Of a DNA stretch of 64,000 nt, positions 36,869 through 49,507 are shown piece by piece (position 1 is the first letter of the stretch; every line of letters begins with the position of its first letter). The notes beneath the pieces were generated by a model. The model ran no database searches. It was not told the DNA's origin and saw only the letters and a program-made list of their open reading frames with translations. The translations under genes were made by a program, and so were the position numbers. Origin of the DNA: Anastatus disparis (lineage: Eukaryota; Arthropoda; Insecta; Hymenoptera; Eupelmidae); NCBI GenBank assembly GCA_017163975.1, contig JAFFSR010000220.1:17750001-17814000 (forward strand). The letters run 5' to 3'.

Positions 36869-39800
36869 TCAATATTGATGATATATATATTGATTTAGTA
36901 TTCGATTTAAAACTAAATTAATTCTGCAGCAGTTATGAGAGTGAGATTGAAATATGAATAAACGAAAATTATTCTACCTGAAAATATTTTTAAAATAAAA
37001 CTCTTGATTTTAATAAAATATCGCCAAACCACTTTTTAATATATTTTATTTATTTATATCTAATTCGCCTACATCGCAGTAATCAAGAATTTAATAACAT
37101 GTACCGCGCCTATACTATCCTTAAGTTCCTTAATTTTTTTTTAATATATCTGCAAAACTTTTTCCATAATAAAAATTTTTAGTCGAACGTTAAGAATTTG
37201 AAATAAAACAGAAGCACGTAACAATAGAATCACATTAGTATCAAATTATTAACGCTTTCATTAAACAAATCGATTAACAACAGAAGCTACTAAATTTATT
37301 GAACTATAATATCCGACAGATTTATTACAGTTAAAGCAAATTTTTCTGTTCGATAAATAATTGTTTCCTTCTCCGATACATGTATAACTTTCAACATTTG
37401 AAACGCGTTAAACAATTCTCCTATGAACAAAAAAAAAACACACTTACACACTTACAAGACCCGTGCATTTGGTATTACTTAATGAAATCGAAAGTTATAT
37501 GCTTTCATGCTACCAGCACGTGAACTTTCTTTAATCATGACGTTACAGAAACTGTGTATTTAATAAAAAAAAGTAGATCGGTTTTGATATACCGAAATTT
37601 AATATATATAAAAAGAGAATTTAGAAAGATATGTGTAAACCTGTTTCGGAACTGTGACTATCGTGTATATACGTATATATTGATGCATGTATCTTTACCT
37701 GGCAGTAGCGCTTTATCCCAGCGTGTCATACATCACAGGTCACTTCACGAATTCGCTCGACTTTGGCGAATCACAAAAAATTTCAATAGAAAAAAAAGAA
37801 CGATAAAAATTTAATCAAAATCACACTTGAGTCAAGCTTTCTTTATTAATAATTCGCTTGGCTTTTTTTGGATTAATCTTCTTTTCGCTGATACGCGAAA
37901 TCCAAGGAATCGTCCTTTATTTTATCCTGAACGATGAATTTTTAAAGTAATTATTAACTTGATGAGCTTTGAGAAAACGTTGAATAAAAAATGATTTTAT
38001 ATATTGATGGTTATTTAAAAAAGAAATAAAAGTGAGTCTGTTGGTTTATTCTATATTTTATTTTTTTATTAAATTGACGTCGAGGACACTTTATGAAAAA
38101 GCCAGTAAAATATGTAATGAAATTTTGAATAATTTATTGAATTTATTTCAAAACCGTGGCTCGATTATTTTTACTTCGACGGATGAATTAGAGAAACGTT
38201 TTGCTTCATAAAAACACTTTAAGATAAAAAAATTTAATTGAAATATCTAAAAATTAATTCAAATTATAAATTGAAATTTACTAATTTTTATTATAAATTA
38301 ACATATTAATGAAAAAGCTAATAAATTAAAATAATCATACAATATTGATTTACTACAAAATAAACTACGAGCACACAACACTAATGCGCAATCTTCTCAT
38401 TTTTAATGTATCAACGTCTTTCTAAAAGCATAATATATTCAAAGCAAAACACTTCTAAGCTCCTCTTGTTTACGATAATATACCGCGCACCAATCTCATT
38501 AAACAACTCAATTAAATCTCAGACTTAAGTACCCAGCAATATACAACACTTTTCACTCAACGTTTCAGCAAAGTGTATGGAAAGAAAAGAGAGAAGTAAG
38601 AAAAAAAGGCAGAGAAAAAGTCGAAGAAAAAAAAATCGGTAACACGGTAATGCACTTTTCTAAAAATCACTTCTTCACTTGTGACTCGATGTCCATCCTT
38701 AATTCTTCAATTACTTTGTATTATTTGTCGCATATGCACCGTTAAATTATAAAACAAAAAAAAAAAACAATTAAAAAAAAATAAATTAATAACGATCGAC
38801 GATCGGACCAAGTCCACAGGTATACGAAAAGTACTATAATGCACGCTTTGCGCGGTTCGCCGGCAAAGTGTTGAAGTTTTTAAAAGTTAAGGTAAGTTAA
38901 TTCAAAAGTATAAAGAGAAAGAAAGAAAGAGCAGTAGCTCGGTATAACGTTTTCCCCCCTTCTACTTCGTCCAGCTCATGGTTTATAATGCGATGTCAAA
39001 AAACGGGGCAGCAAAAGTTGTTAAGGTAGGGAAGGCAATGAGAAAAAAAAAGGAATAAAAAAAAAAAAATGATCACCAAAGGCATTTTCCCTTTCGCCAA
39101 CGAGTATTATAAGCTTCTCCCCCTCCTCTCCTTTTTCCTTCCTACCTCCTCTACTTTGGCGTTTTTTATAAAAATGTCTCTTATATAGTTGGGAGCAAAC
39201 TTAAGAGTAAAACCCATAACATGGCAAAAAGAAAAAAAAGAGAAGAGGGAGATAGAGTAAGAGAGAGAAGAAAACCATCGCCCGTGTCCGGCTTTTATGA
39301 GAAACTATTATAACTTGGACTCTATTTAAAGCGATTGGTATATAAAGCTAAAACTTTATACAAAAGAGAGATTATAAGTTTTGAGAAGATCGAAAAATCC
39401 TTTTTTTTTATTTATATCGATACACCGAAGTGGTTTTTGGATTGATGTGAATGGATGATTTGAGTTATGAAATAGTGACAAAATGAGATTGATCGATTAG
39501 ATAATTTGGCGAAGCAGATTTTGCTCTTATTTTTAGGTTTGCCGATTGTGGAATACATTAAAATAATATTAATTATTTATAATCCCTTTTTTTGTTTAAT
39601 TTTTCTTGCGAAACGCAAAATCTCAACTTTCTAGTTGAATTGAAAGTATTTATATGTGATCTAGAAAATTTGCAATTATTGTATAATGTATATTATTTGA
39701 AAATCGATACGTTTGCAACAAGCGGTGAAATTTTGAAAAAAAAGTCTTTATATTCTCAGATTTTAAAAGTTTCTATTGTCATTTTGGAAAAAATGACAAT

Positions 39801-42240
39801 AGCAATTCTCAGATTCTAGGAATTGAAAATTTTTTTTATCAAAATTATCAGTTGCCATTTTTTCAAAATCGCAATTTAAAATACGTTTACTTTCGGTACA
39901 ATTGTAAAATTAATTTACTTTAATAATTCGAAAATTCATCGTACAGATTGTGATATTAACATCGCGAAAGTTACCTTTTATACTTTCACATATAAAAATG
40001 CATTAAAAATTTAATTTGTCACAGCGTTAAAACATTTTAAAAAATTAACGATTGACATAAAACCTTAAATTATAAAATAACGTTTAATTTATATTACAAA
40101 CATAATAAAACCGAACGCATTGTATATCCTGTTAAGGATAAATGATTTTCTTTGGGATTTTAAATAAAAACAATGAATAACAATAATATTAACCTGCAAT
40201 TATCAGATATAGCAGTGTATTGCACATTAAGAAATTTATCCTTGGAAAAATACTTAATACCAGCCATAATAGTCTCATTTAAAACAATCATTCGTTTATA
40301 TCCTCTAATCAGATTGTTAATTTCTTCAAAAAGTACGTTTTGTTTTTGTCGATAAATCACCGAACATAAATATATTTTATTTCAAAGTTCATCAAGATTT
40401 TATGAAAATTCTGCTACCATAAAATCTAATACGAAATAATTTTCAGTTCATCTTTCGACTATAAAAAATATTGATTTTGAAACAAATTTAAAATTTAAAA
40501 TTGATATCTGCCTAGTCATACTGAACAGAAAGCATTTCACTTCCATCCAAGAAATGGAAAAAAAAATGAAAGAAATATCAGGAACCGGCGTAACATTCAC
40601 CGGAAGAATATTTCCTTGCAATTAAAGCGTAATAAATCTCCAATTATTAATCAAGCGAAGAAAAAACTTTGAAACATCTTCCGCAAGCATAAATTAACCA
40701 TCCTCGTTTTAAAGGGAATTCAAGCCAAAAATTTTTAGGTACTATAATTAGTCAAATGATAAATTTCTAAACTTTTAAAATTCTTTATCAGAAATTTTTA
40801 ACAGAAAAATAGTAAAAGTCAATCTTTCTTTAATACATTTTGTAAACGCCTCGTATAAATATTGAAAACAGTAGCACGCGATCGTCCAATATCCATCGCC
40901 ATTGAATAAAATCTAATCTATTTCATCGCATATATAAAATCAAAATACGTATACGTAGCATTACTGCTCTTGCACCAAAGCCATAAAGCAAACGTGTTAC
41001 GCGTCGCTTGCGATTAGCCAGCTTATAACTTTCCCTTGACTTTAAGGAAGCTCATTCGATATAGACTTCTTCTCTATTTTGCTTTTTTCCATCTTTTTCT
41101 AAACGCTACTTTTTTTCATAGGATTTGATTTTGAGTAAATTGAAAATGCGGTCATAGACGCAGAAACAAATGACCGTGGATCTTCGAGCATTGATTTTAT
41201 TAAGATCAACACTTTCGGTTTCGGAGCTATCTTTACGCGCGTGCTAACATCTAATAATAAAAAAGAGATATTATATCGTTTTATTTTACGCTCGAGGTGT
41301 GCTACGAAGAAACAAAGTTGGATGGTTTTTGAAGAATGTAATTATATTGTTTACTTTACGAGGTATTTCGATTGGATTTTATTGAAAGAAAAATGAAATT
41401 ATGTTAAATTTGAAGAATAAAACTATTCTATTGTAAATTTTAATGATTCTTAATGGTTTTTGTTTTAATTACATTAAGTGCGTTTTGTTGAATGTTGCCT
41501 AAGGACAAATAAATAAATTCAGAGAAAAAAGAAAAATTTATTTTGATAAAAAATGTAGATTATTACGAAAAAATGCTATTTAAAATTGAATGTTTTTCTT
41601 GAAATTTTTCAATTTTATTTAAAAATTTTGTAAAATTTCTAGAAAAATCAATTATATTAATTTATAAAATTAATAAAAATTTTATTTCGCATAAACTGTT
41701 TATCAATAAAAATAGTTAAGAAATCTAATATCAAAAATATGTAATTTTAGCTCTCTCTGTATTTTCTATTCTAAGATTCAAAAATCACAGTACATATCTT
41801 ATAATTTTTCTTTCCTGACTTTTTATTAAGTATATATTTTTTTAAAGAAAGTAAAAAAATAATCGAAAAAACTTTTACCGTTTTGCAAATGAAATGAAAC
41901 GAAATTTTGCAAATGAAATTTTAAATCACGTAGTTTTTTTTAATGATAGCTAAAATTGTAATTTGGTCAGGTTATTGTATTGTTACATTGATTATACGAT
42001 ACTTTACCATCGACTGTATAAAATCATCGTAATTTTCAATTTAGTTTAAATTTGTTTACCTAATTTATTAATTTAAATTAATTATCACGTCAATCATTAA
42101 AAAAACTGATGTTCCACTAAATAAAATTTTACTTTAACTCTAGCTTTCTACAATAATCTGCACCCAATGAAGCTATAATAAGTCAAAAGTAACTTACAAT
42201 TAGTCATATCATACTAAAATGTTCATTTTTTAATTGTTAC
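36869..42240. other. Interval between SINE copy 5 and the 1.05 kb TIR element
   Basis: No gene recognised. Purine-rich tracts (about 38575-38635 and 39220-39275) and C/T-rich tracts (about 38950-38970 and 39115-39155) cluster at 38.5-39.4 kb. That segment is also less AT-rich and could be regulatory or a 5' end, but I see no clear TATA, initiator or exon. The frame at 37554-37814 has no family resemblance. Confidence 0.35.
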
Positions 42241-43287
42241 CCCTGGTAGAAAATAGACCATTCAAAAATGGCCATTAGTCATTTATTAGTCATTTTTTTA
42301 TGACTAATTTTTTAATCACAAAATGACCAAAATATGGCGAAATTGCTAATATATATAGATATATACTTTATGCAAATAAATTTATAAATATATTTATTTT
42401 CTTCAACGAAGAGATTTTCTTTACAAAAATTAACTTGCTAATACGGTAAAGTTAAAACGGATCACAAAAAGCCTAAGAATTATGTTACAGCATAATAAAA
42501 ATGACAGAGACTTCAAATAAATATTTTAGAGATTTAAGGTTAGTCCTCAGGCTACCATGACTCTGTTTTAACCTTACCTTGCAAGTACGCTAAAAGAGAA
42601 TGAGAGAGAAAGAGAAAACGAGGAAGAGAGAAAAAGCGTTAGAGTTTCCAAAACTTGAGAGAACTGCAAAACAGACACAAATTAATAAAGTAGTTCATTT
42701 TTTGAAAAGTACGGAGTTTTCAAATAAGAAAAGAAAATTTAAAAAAAAGGGAAGAAAATAGACTAATGTATGATCAAGTCAATAAGTTTAACAAGTCTAT
42801 TGCAGAAGAGTAGGAAAGTGTAAAATTTGAGGTTATTAAAAACAGTGTAAACAATGGCTGCAGTGAAAATGAATTAACTGTTGAAGAAAGCTGTGATATA
42901 GTTCTCAAGACTGTGATTTAGAAAAAATTTGTTAACCACACTAACTGATGTAATATCGTGAATGGGATGCATAAATTTAATTTTTTATCAAACTCGTTTC
43001 TCATTAAAAATAATTGAGAAAAGTTATATTGTGGTTACAAATTTTATTTAATATTAATATTGTTTCATTGTCTAGTATAATATTTAATAATAAAAATAAA
43101 TTAATGTATTATCTATTATAATAATATAATAAAATGATTGATCATATTTATAACAGTTTTTGACTATAAACCGTCGTCAATAAGCGGATAAATTGGTCAT
43201 TCTCTGATTAATATTGGTCATTTCTTGGTCATTTTTTCTGAAACTGGTCAAAATATGACCAAATAATAGTGAAATTTTCTACCAGGG
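42241..43287. mobile_element. TIR element with CCCTGGTAGAAAAT ends
   Basis: CCCTGGTAGAAAAT at 42241-42254 is exactly inverted as ATTTTCTACCAGGG at 43274-43287. Inside both ends are clusters of GGTCAT/ATGACC motifs (about 42255-42345 and 43195-43262) in alternating orientation, as in subterminal repeats bound by a transposase. The interior carries a decayed reading frame (42766-42948). The short element at 6430-6587 shares the ends. It is a DNA-transposon-type element of unknown superfamily, probably non-autonomous now. Confidence 0.65.
42766..42948 (+). pseudogene. Decayed reading frame inside the TIR element
   Basis: From ATG at 42766 a frame with protein-like composition runs to the TGA at 42946-42948, interrupted by two TAG codons. 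It reads YDQVNKFNKSIAEE, stop, then ESVKFEVIKNSVNNG, SENELTVEESCDIVLKTV, stop, KKFVNHTN. Charged and hydrophobic residues are spaced as in a helical protein segment. It may be a relic of a protein once carried by the element. No family is recognised and chance cannot be excluded. Confidence 0.3.
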
Positions 43288-44469
43288 ACCAACTAACTTT
43301 TATTATTAAGATGAATCACGAAAAGAAAAAAAGAAACGGTAAGTTTGTCATACCAAAAGGAAGAAATTGCACATTTGCCTTGCAGATTTGTTTAGTAATA
43401 AGTAATCCTTCGACAAAAAAACAATCCTTCAACATCATCGACAATGTTCGGTTAAACATTAAGTAAGTTGTACTATTGGAAACTGCACTCAACGTAATAA
43501 TATTTATGGAAAGTCGCGAGAGAAGTGGAAATACTCGCATAAAAATAATCATTCGAAGGTCTTTTTTATTGCCTTCGTTATTGTTTTTTCTTTCTTTCAT
43601 CCGTATTTTTTCCACTTATGGTGAAACGAGGTTCATATTATACTATGTGTGTTTAATATTTTTTTAAAGAGTATGTAACTTGTAGTTTGAAATGAAGATT
43701 AGACAGGTCTACTTGAGATTTTGAATTTTGTATACAGATGTTGTTTTTTCTAGGTGGGATTGGAAAACTATGTTCTGATGAATAGAAAGCTTAAAGTGCT
43801 TGTAAAAACAGAAAATTTTGGTACTTTAAAAGAACCTTTATACATACTCCCATCGTAAATTATGTAAATTTTTAACTTTATTCAATGTTACACAAACAAA
43901 ACCTTTAGAAAATAAATATTTCATATTGAAGGAGTGGAGGACGATTAAAGACAAAAATAGAATAGATTATTGAGAATCAAGATTCGTTCGTAATTATAGG
44001 ATATATTAAGATATTTTTTACGATAATAATGTCATTGGGAAATTCGGAATCACTATCAATTAAATCTTTAAAAAAAGTGCCACTTCAGTAATATAATTTT
44101 TTCATGAAATATTTTATCAAATGATCATTTACGAAATAATTTCAAAAAATTTTGCATAATTCTATCTTACTTGACCTCAAAAATAGAAAAATTAACTTTT
44201 ATTTTATTCAAATAACTAAAAGAATAAAAAATAAATTATCTTTTATTATTTAAACTGTAAAAATAAAATCATCATTTAGAAATCTTTTTAGATAAAAGAT
44301 ACGGATTTACAAATATTTAAATATAATTATATCAACAAGATCAACTTTTTAAAATAAATAATATGAAAATGCTTAAAAAAATAATATTTTGTTTTTTTTA
44401 ATTAAATTATTAAATACATTGTATGATCGCAGATTATAAACGAATTTTAGGCTGTTATTCTTTATTAAA
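43288..44469. other. Interval left of the P450 cluster
   Basis: AT-rich. Overlapping short frames at 43316-43667 have no recognisable content. Nothing else seen before the P450 relic. Confidence 0.4.
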
Positions 44470-44645
44470 ACTTTGATGTTTCTTATCATCCATAACAAAC
44501 TGACTAATGCAACTTTGCTTAATTCCAAAACGATTACCTGAGGGGAAAAGAAAATGATTAAAATAAATGAAAAATATAAATAAATAGATGAATTAAATAA
44601 GTTATGTATATTTTTAAAATTACCTATGCACTTTCCAAACATAGA
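44470..44645 (-). pseudogene. P450 relic: end of exon 5 and start of exon 6
   Basis: On the minus strand TTTGGAAAGTGCATAG followed by GTAATT (44645-44624) matches the exon 5 end of the complete genes (the heme-site CIG just before the donor). After a short intron, an AG acceptor and GTAATCGTTTTGGAAT (exon 6 start at 44537) match the start NRFG of the complete genes. About four bases are missing after CAAAG, so the SKVALVSLL segment lies in another frame and in-frame stops follow. The rest of the gene is absent. It is a degraded fifth member at the downstream edge of the cluster. Confidence 0.72.
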
Positions 44646-45474
44646 TCAAAAAGTTTTAATATCAACTTTAATATGTTCTTAATAAAAATTTTTTAAAATA
44701 ACGAATTTGAAAACTATACAAATAAAATCTTACACACTAGATAAGACTGCTCATAATTGAGCACAGAATCGTTGATTGTCTCTTGGTGTTCGGTTGGGGC
44801 CCGATCGCCCTCGCGCAGAGCGATTGCTGCCCAACGAATATTTACTGTCTCTACGTATACATCAAATTACCTGTTCTATTTCATTTCTGAAAAAATTTTA
44901 TTTCAATGTTAACATCTCCCTAGTTGTGTAATGTACTATACTTTCAGTTCGCTTTATGAGATAATAAAGTGGTCATTACTGTTGAGAAAGGAATAAAAAT
45001 AATAATATTTATAGTTTATTCATATTAATATACTTTATTTCATTTTATAATTTAATTCATTGAATTAATTTATTTTTTATGTTTATACGTACAAGTTTTC
45101 TACACAACAGTGCAAAAAACTATTCACCCTCAAAATAATTATTAAAGAAAATACGTTGGCTTATCATTTTCAAACAAATATCTTATGTGAAAAGTGTATT
45201 ATATATAATCATTTATTTTAATTGAATGCTTATCTATTTGTAGTTATAGTGAATATCTATTTAATCTATTTTTTTTCGACGAAAGCAGATTTTATGCTTA
45301 ATTAAAGCAGATCGCTATTATAATACCTGCTTCAAAATCGGATTTCTCTCAATTTATATTCTAATAAAATAATAAAACAGATTTCATTTTGATTGTAATT
45401 AAAAAATACAATAAAATCATAAAAATCATAATATACAAATTAATCATAATAATATTTAAAAAAGTAGAAAAAAT
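44646..45474. other. Spacer 3' of the first P450 gene
   Basis: AT-rich except for a GC-rich imperfect inverted repeat at about 44789-44837 (GGTTGGGGC...GCCCAAC outside, CGATCGC...GCGAT inside, with GCGCAGA near the tip). Nothing coding. Confidence 0.4.
44789..44837. repeat. GC-rich imperfect hairpin
   Basis: Arms TCGGTTGGGGC.CGATCGC and GCGAT.GC..GCCCAACGA surround a short CCTCGCGCAGA loop. It stands out from AT-rich flanks. It may be a small structured RNA or a remnant of a fold-back element; neither is shown. Confidence 0.35.
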
Positions 45475-48293
45475 TTATCTTCGTTCAACTTTCAAAAATA
45501 TAGAATCACGTGGACTTTGTATTAAAGAGTTTAGAGAATATTGAATTGAATTAGGTGTTTTCTCACAAAGTGAGAATTTGAATTTCGAAAGTAAGCTAAC
45601 TAGAGCAACTTTACTTTGCATCATCCCAAATCGATTACCTGAAATTAATCACAAATTTCGAATAAATATAACATGTAACTTAACTTCAACTTCATTTTTC
45701 ATAAGCAATATGATTTTCTTTAATCTTACCAATACAGATTCGAGGTCCATCGCCGAATCCCAGAAAAGTAAATGGACTTCTGGAGTCAACGTTTTCTTTA
45801 TTAAATCTTTCTGGATCAAATTTATCTGGATCTGGATAGAACTCTGGATTTCTTTGAATACCAGATGCAGAGATTTGTATCATCATACCTTTTGGTACAG
45901 TGAAATTAGAGCCAGGAATTGTCCATTCTTCTTCACAGATTCGCGTCAAAAATGGTACAGACGGATGTTTCCTTAAAGTCTCTACAAATAAATGTAATTA
46001 TAAGTAAAAAATTATGAAAAATTTAGTAGAATCAAAACCAAATAAAACTGTCTTAAATCTTAATTTTTGTGCACAATTTAATCTCTATTTATAATTAATT
46101 ACCATAAAATACCATGTCCAGATACTTCATTTCATTCAGTATATTTGAATAAGTAAAACTATCAGGTTTTGCTAAAAATTCATCAATTTCCTGATGTAAT
46201 TTTTCTTGAATATCTGGATTTAATGATAACTCATATAAGCAATACGTAACTGTGGATGAACTGGTTTCGGAGCCAGCCGCGAAGAACACAAAAGCTTGAG
46301 CACACGCTTCCATCATAGTTAACTTATCTATAAATAAATTTTTCGATCATATTTTAATCATATATAACAAGAATTTTACTGCTCAGAAATTTATCATAAA
46401 AATCATAGCTTATGGACACACCTATTGTATTTTTGGATTCAGACTCTCCGTCATTTAGCAGTTCCATTAACAAATTCAAAAAATCATTCCTAACAATTTT
46501 TTCTCTTCTACGGTACTCAATCGTACCGAAAAATGTACTTGTAAAAAAATTATAAACTTGTTTTGAAAATACTGATATGTTTAGATAGTCAAGAATACTA
46601 GGGGTAAATAATACCAGAGCGCTTTTAAATTTATTCATTTGGAAAATCAATCTTTGATGCTCTCGAAATTCACAATTAGGATTTTTCAAACTCGTCGGTT
46701 CCAATCCGAAAACCAAACAGGCAATTGTATCTGTTGTGTATCTGTAAAAGTAATAAATAACGTAATTTAGAGTTGTTGTATAATCATCAATTTTTTCTCA
46801 GTTATAAATTTTACTTTTCCAAATAAATGTTTTAATTTTTGAAAATTGTATATTTGTAAAATTTTTAATAAATGCCTGAACTGCTATCACCTGGAAATCA
46901 AATCTTTTATCTCGATAACATTATTAGTTTTCAAAGAATCTTGAGCCACTGTGGCAAGTTCATCGCCAATCATTTTCATTAACGGAAACATAAACTTTAA
47001 CTTTCCAGAAGTAAAAGTTGGGCTAAGTTTGTTCCGTAGTCTCTTCCATTTTTCACCTGTTAGAAAGAATAAGTGGGCTGATAATGGATTAACTTTATCG
47101 TCAACGCCGTATGTTCGATCTCTAAACTTTTGAAACTCTTTTATAAGCACACAACGGATGAGTTCCAGATCATTAATCATCAGCACAGGTTTGTATAGCA
47201 TATATATTCCGTGGTAAGGATGGTTACAGAATTTTTCATAATTTTTTATCACAGTTTGACCTGGAAATATTTAATACATTATCCTTCATGAATTAAATTT
47301 CAGGGCTTCAAGAGGAATATATTTTTGGAAATGAATTTAACATTCGATATAGTATAGTTTAATTCAACAATATGTATCTGGACTTTTAATTTACGTAACT
47401 CTCTCCTGCATATCGGATGAAGGATTATAGTATAGTCTAATAAATTAAAAATAGGAAAATCTCTATTAAAAATAGTTTAAAACATTTTTTTAAATTAAAA
47501 AATAAAATAAAGTAATAAAGTTTAATGAAAATGTGAAAAGCGTTATGAGAACAAGATATTTCTTTTCATAAGTTCATAAGAAGTTCATAAAAACTCAATA
47601 AAATTTTGTATGCATTCATAATACTTAATTGTCCACCTGTCAACTTTGAAAACTTCTAATCGTTCAAAATAAATGATACGCTATTAATTTGGGATAACTT
47701 TATAGAAATTCTGTTCTAATACAAACAGAAACACTTTGATATAATAGAAATGTTATAAATGTGTTGTACGAAAATTCATTTTTTACTTTAAAAATTTCTT
47801 ATAACGCCAATGTTAACCCAACGTTCTTTAGGTGCGTGAGTTTGCACGTATGCAAATGCGTATATGTAAGTCCAGGAATGTAATAATGCACGCTTTATCA
47901 AATGTTTTTGTAAGCAGCAAAATATAATCGAGTCACTGTCAAATGTAAAGTCATGGTTTTTTTTTTAATTTTTGCAATTTGTATTTTGTAATAGGATAAT
48001 TATATGAATCATTGAATTATTCAAATGTAACAACGATCTTACAAATATATTCTTGTACGAATATTGTAATTTTCGAATAAATTAATTTCCTTACCCAAAG
48101 GTGTTTTTCCTTGAATATATGGTAGTAGATTTCCAACAATTAACGTTGGTTCTTCGTATGGTATGCCTTTTTTTCTCCAATACCCAAAAACAATATATTT
48201 TAGATATAAATATAATATTGTAATTAATATTGTGATCAATATTGTAAACCAAAACAATTTTGTTGCTATCACTGGCTCTAATGACTCTAACAT
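45475..48293 (-). CDS. Cytochrome P450, CYP6-like (CYP3 clan), cluster copy A
   Basis: Six exons on the minus strand: 48293-48095, 47260-46891, 46741-46422, 46327-46103, 45981-45730, 45638-45475. They join in phase with GT/AG at each junction into about 509 residues, a normal P450 length. Features: N-terminal membrane anchor (TKLFWFTILITILITILYLY), then FGYWRKKGIPYEEP. The WKRLRNKLSPTF helix-C region is in exon 2. The I-helix AGSETSSS is in exon 4. The K-helix ETLR spans the exon 4/5 junction. FDPERF and the heme-binding FGDGPRICIG (Cys ligand) are in exon 5, and the C-terminal NRFGMMQSKVALVSLL is in exon 6. It is predicted to be an ER-anchored mono-oxygenase using P450 reductase; CYP6 enzymes oxidise toxins, plant or host chemicals, or signal molecules. 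The substrate is unknown. No disabling change is seen. Confidence 0.9.
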
Positions 48294-48416
48294 TATAAGA
48301 TTATTAATATCTTAAATTCTATTTCTCTAATATTTGATTTATAGAAATCAATGATTTTTAAAAATTTCACAATTTATCAGTATTTAATTTATTACTAACG
48401 CATAGAATAGCCGGTA

Positions 48417-48446
48417 GCAGTTGATCAAACGTAAGTATTATATAAA
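48417..48446 (-). promoter_or_regulatory. Core promoter of P450 copy A
   Basis: On the minus strand CGCTTTATATAATACTTACG contains a TATA box (TTTATATAA at 48446-48438). ATCAACTGC follows about 20 bases downstream as a probable initiator, roughly 130 bases before the ATG. The same two motifs with the same spacing occur upstream of copy B (53066-53095). Confidence 0.55.
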
Positions 48447-48470
48447 GCGTTGCTAAAACGATGCGTTTTA

Positions 48471-48545
48471 ATAGAGATCTGCCATAATACTGTCATTTGT
48501 TTTCTTGTTTATAACTTGCACTTTAAATTATCTAAGATTGTCCGT
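48471..48545 (-). promoter_or_regulatory. Conserved upstream block of P450 copy A
   Basis: A block just upstream of the TATA box is shared with copies B (about 53115-53195) and C (about 57830-57910). As plus-strand text, shared words are TAGAGATC, AATACTGT/ATTCTGTTTG, GTTTATAA and ATCTAAGATTGTC. Conservation between diverged intergenic regions suggests an enhancer common to the cluster, or recent duplication. Confidence 0.45.
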
Positions 48546-49168
48546 CGTCGACCTTAAAAATTTTCGTGATGCAGCATATTTGATTGAAATACTTTTAATA
48601 AAGCTAAACAGCTTTATCGTTATTGTATTCTTCTTTAATAAGGGAGATATTATAAAACATATCACTCTATATTTCAACCTGAAAAAAATTATTTATTTCC
48701 AATAGATATTTCTATTCTAGTTGCGCATACTCGAAGGAAGAAACAAACGATTTAGTTAAATAAAAGCTTATTGTTTAGCCACATTTCAAAAATTTATATA
48801 AATTAGTTTAAAAAAATATATTGATTCTAAATGTACGTCAGATAAATAATTATGTTTAAGAAATTTCATCCATATGATTCAAGTATTAACTCATCCATTA
48901 TGAGTTTGGGTTTGCTTTGATTAAACAATTTTTTTATTTTTGAAATGTATTTCCATTTTATGATGTACTATATATAATTGTGAACAAAAATGTAAGTAGA
49001 TTCAAATAAAACTTAAAAATAGTTTAAATTTTTAATGCAAAAATACTTTTGGTAAATAAAAAACATTTTTTATACCTTAATAATGCTTGTAGGATAATAA
49101 AAAAATAGAATTAATTTTATTTTGGTTATTATTAAAAACTACAATCATTTGAAAAATACAATCACACC
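48546..49168. other. Spacer between P450 copies A and B
   Basis: AT-rich, nothing recognised before the fold-back element at 49169. The 66-codon frame at 48505-48705 has no protein signature. Confidence 0.4.
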
Positions 49169-49455
49169 GACGAAGAAAATTTTATCTTGCGTGAAATTAA
49201 AAAAAAGTCTTATTCCATAATCAGTTTAAAAAAGATCATATCTCGAGTTTGGTTAAAAAAGGTCTTATCTCGCGTCCAGTTGAAAAACTTCTTATTCCAC
49301 CTTCCGTTAATGATGAGTTAGACAGCGAAATAAGACGCTTTTTACCGAACGCGAGATAAGACCATTTTTAACCAAACGGGAGATATGATATTTTTTCAGC
49401 CGATGAAATAATACCTTTTTCAACCATACGCAAGATGAAATTAATGTTCTTCGTC
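49169..49455. repeat. Fold-back element built of about 27-base units
   Basis: The ends GACGAAGAA (49169) and TTCTTCGTC (to 49455) are inverted. Both arms consist of tandem units of about 27 bases with the pattern AAAAA, then G-TCTTATCTCGCGT or a variant, then GGTT. In the left arm, two neighbouring units read GATCATATCTCGAGTTTGGTT and GGTCTTATCTCGCGTCCAGTT after their A-runs. In the right arm the reverse complement shows TATCATATCTCCCGTTTGGTT and GGTCTTATCTCGCGTTCGGT. It sits about 50 bases from the stop codon of P450 copy B. It is non-coding. Confidence 0.7.
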
Positions 49456-49507
49456 AGAGCCATCGATTTATAAATTATTATAACAGTATATAACGTAGTA
49501 GAAAAAT

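Noticed and set aside
43316..43667. Overlapping frames on both strands next to the TIR element
   Set aside because: No recognisable motif; low-complexity F/S/L composition typical of AT-rich non-coding DNA.
45578..45976. 132-codon plus-strand frame
   Set aside because: It is antisense to exons 5 and 6 of P450 copy A.
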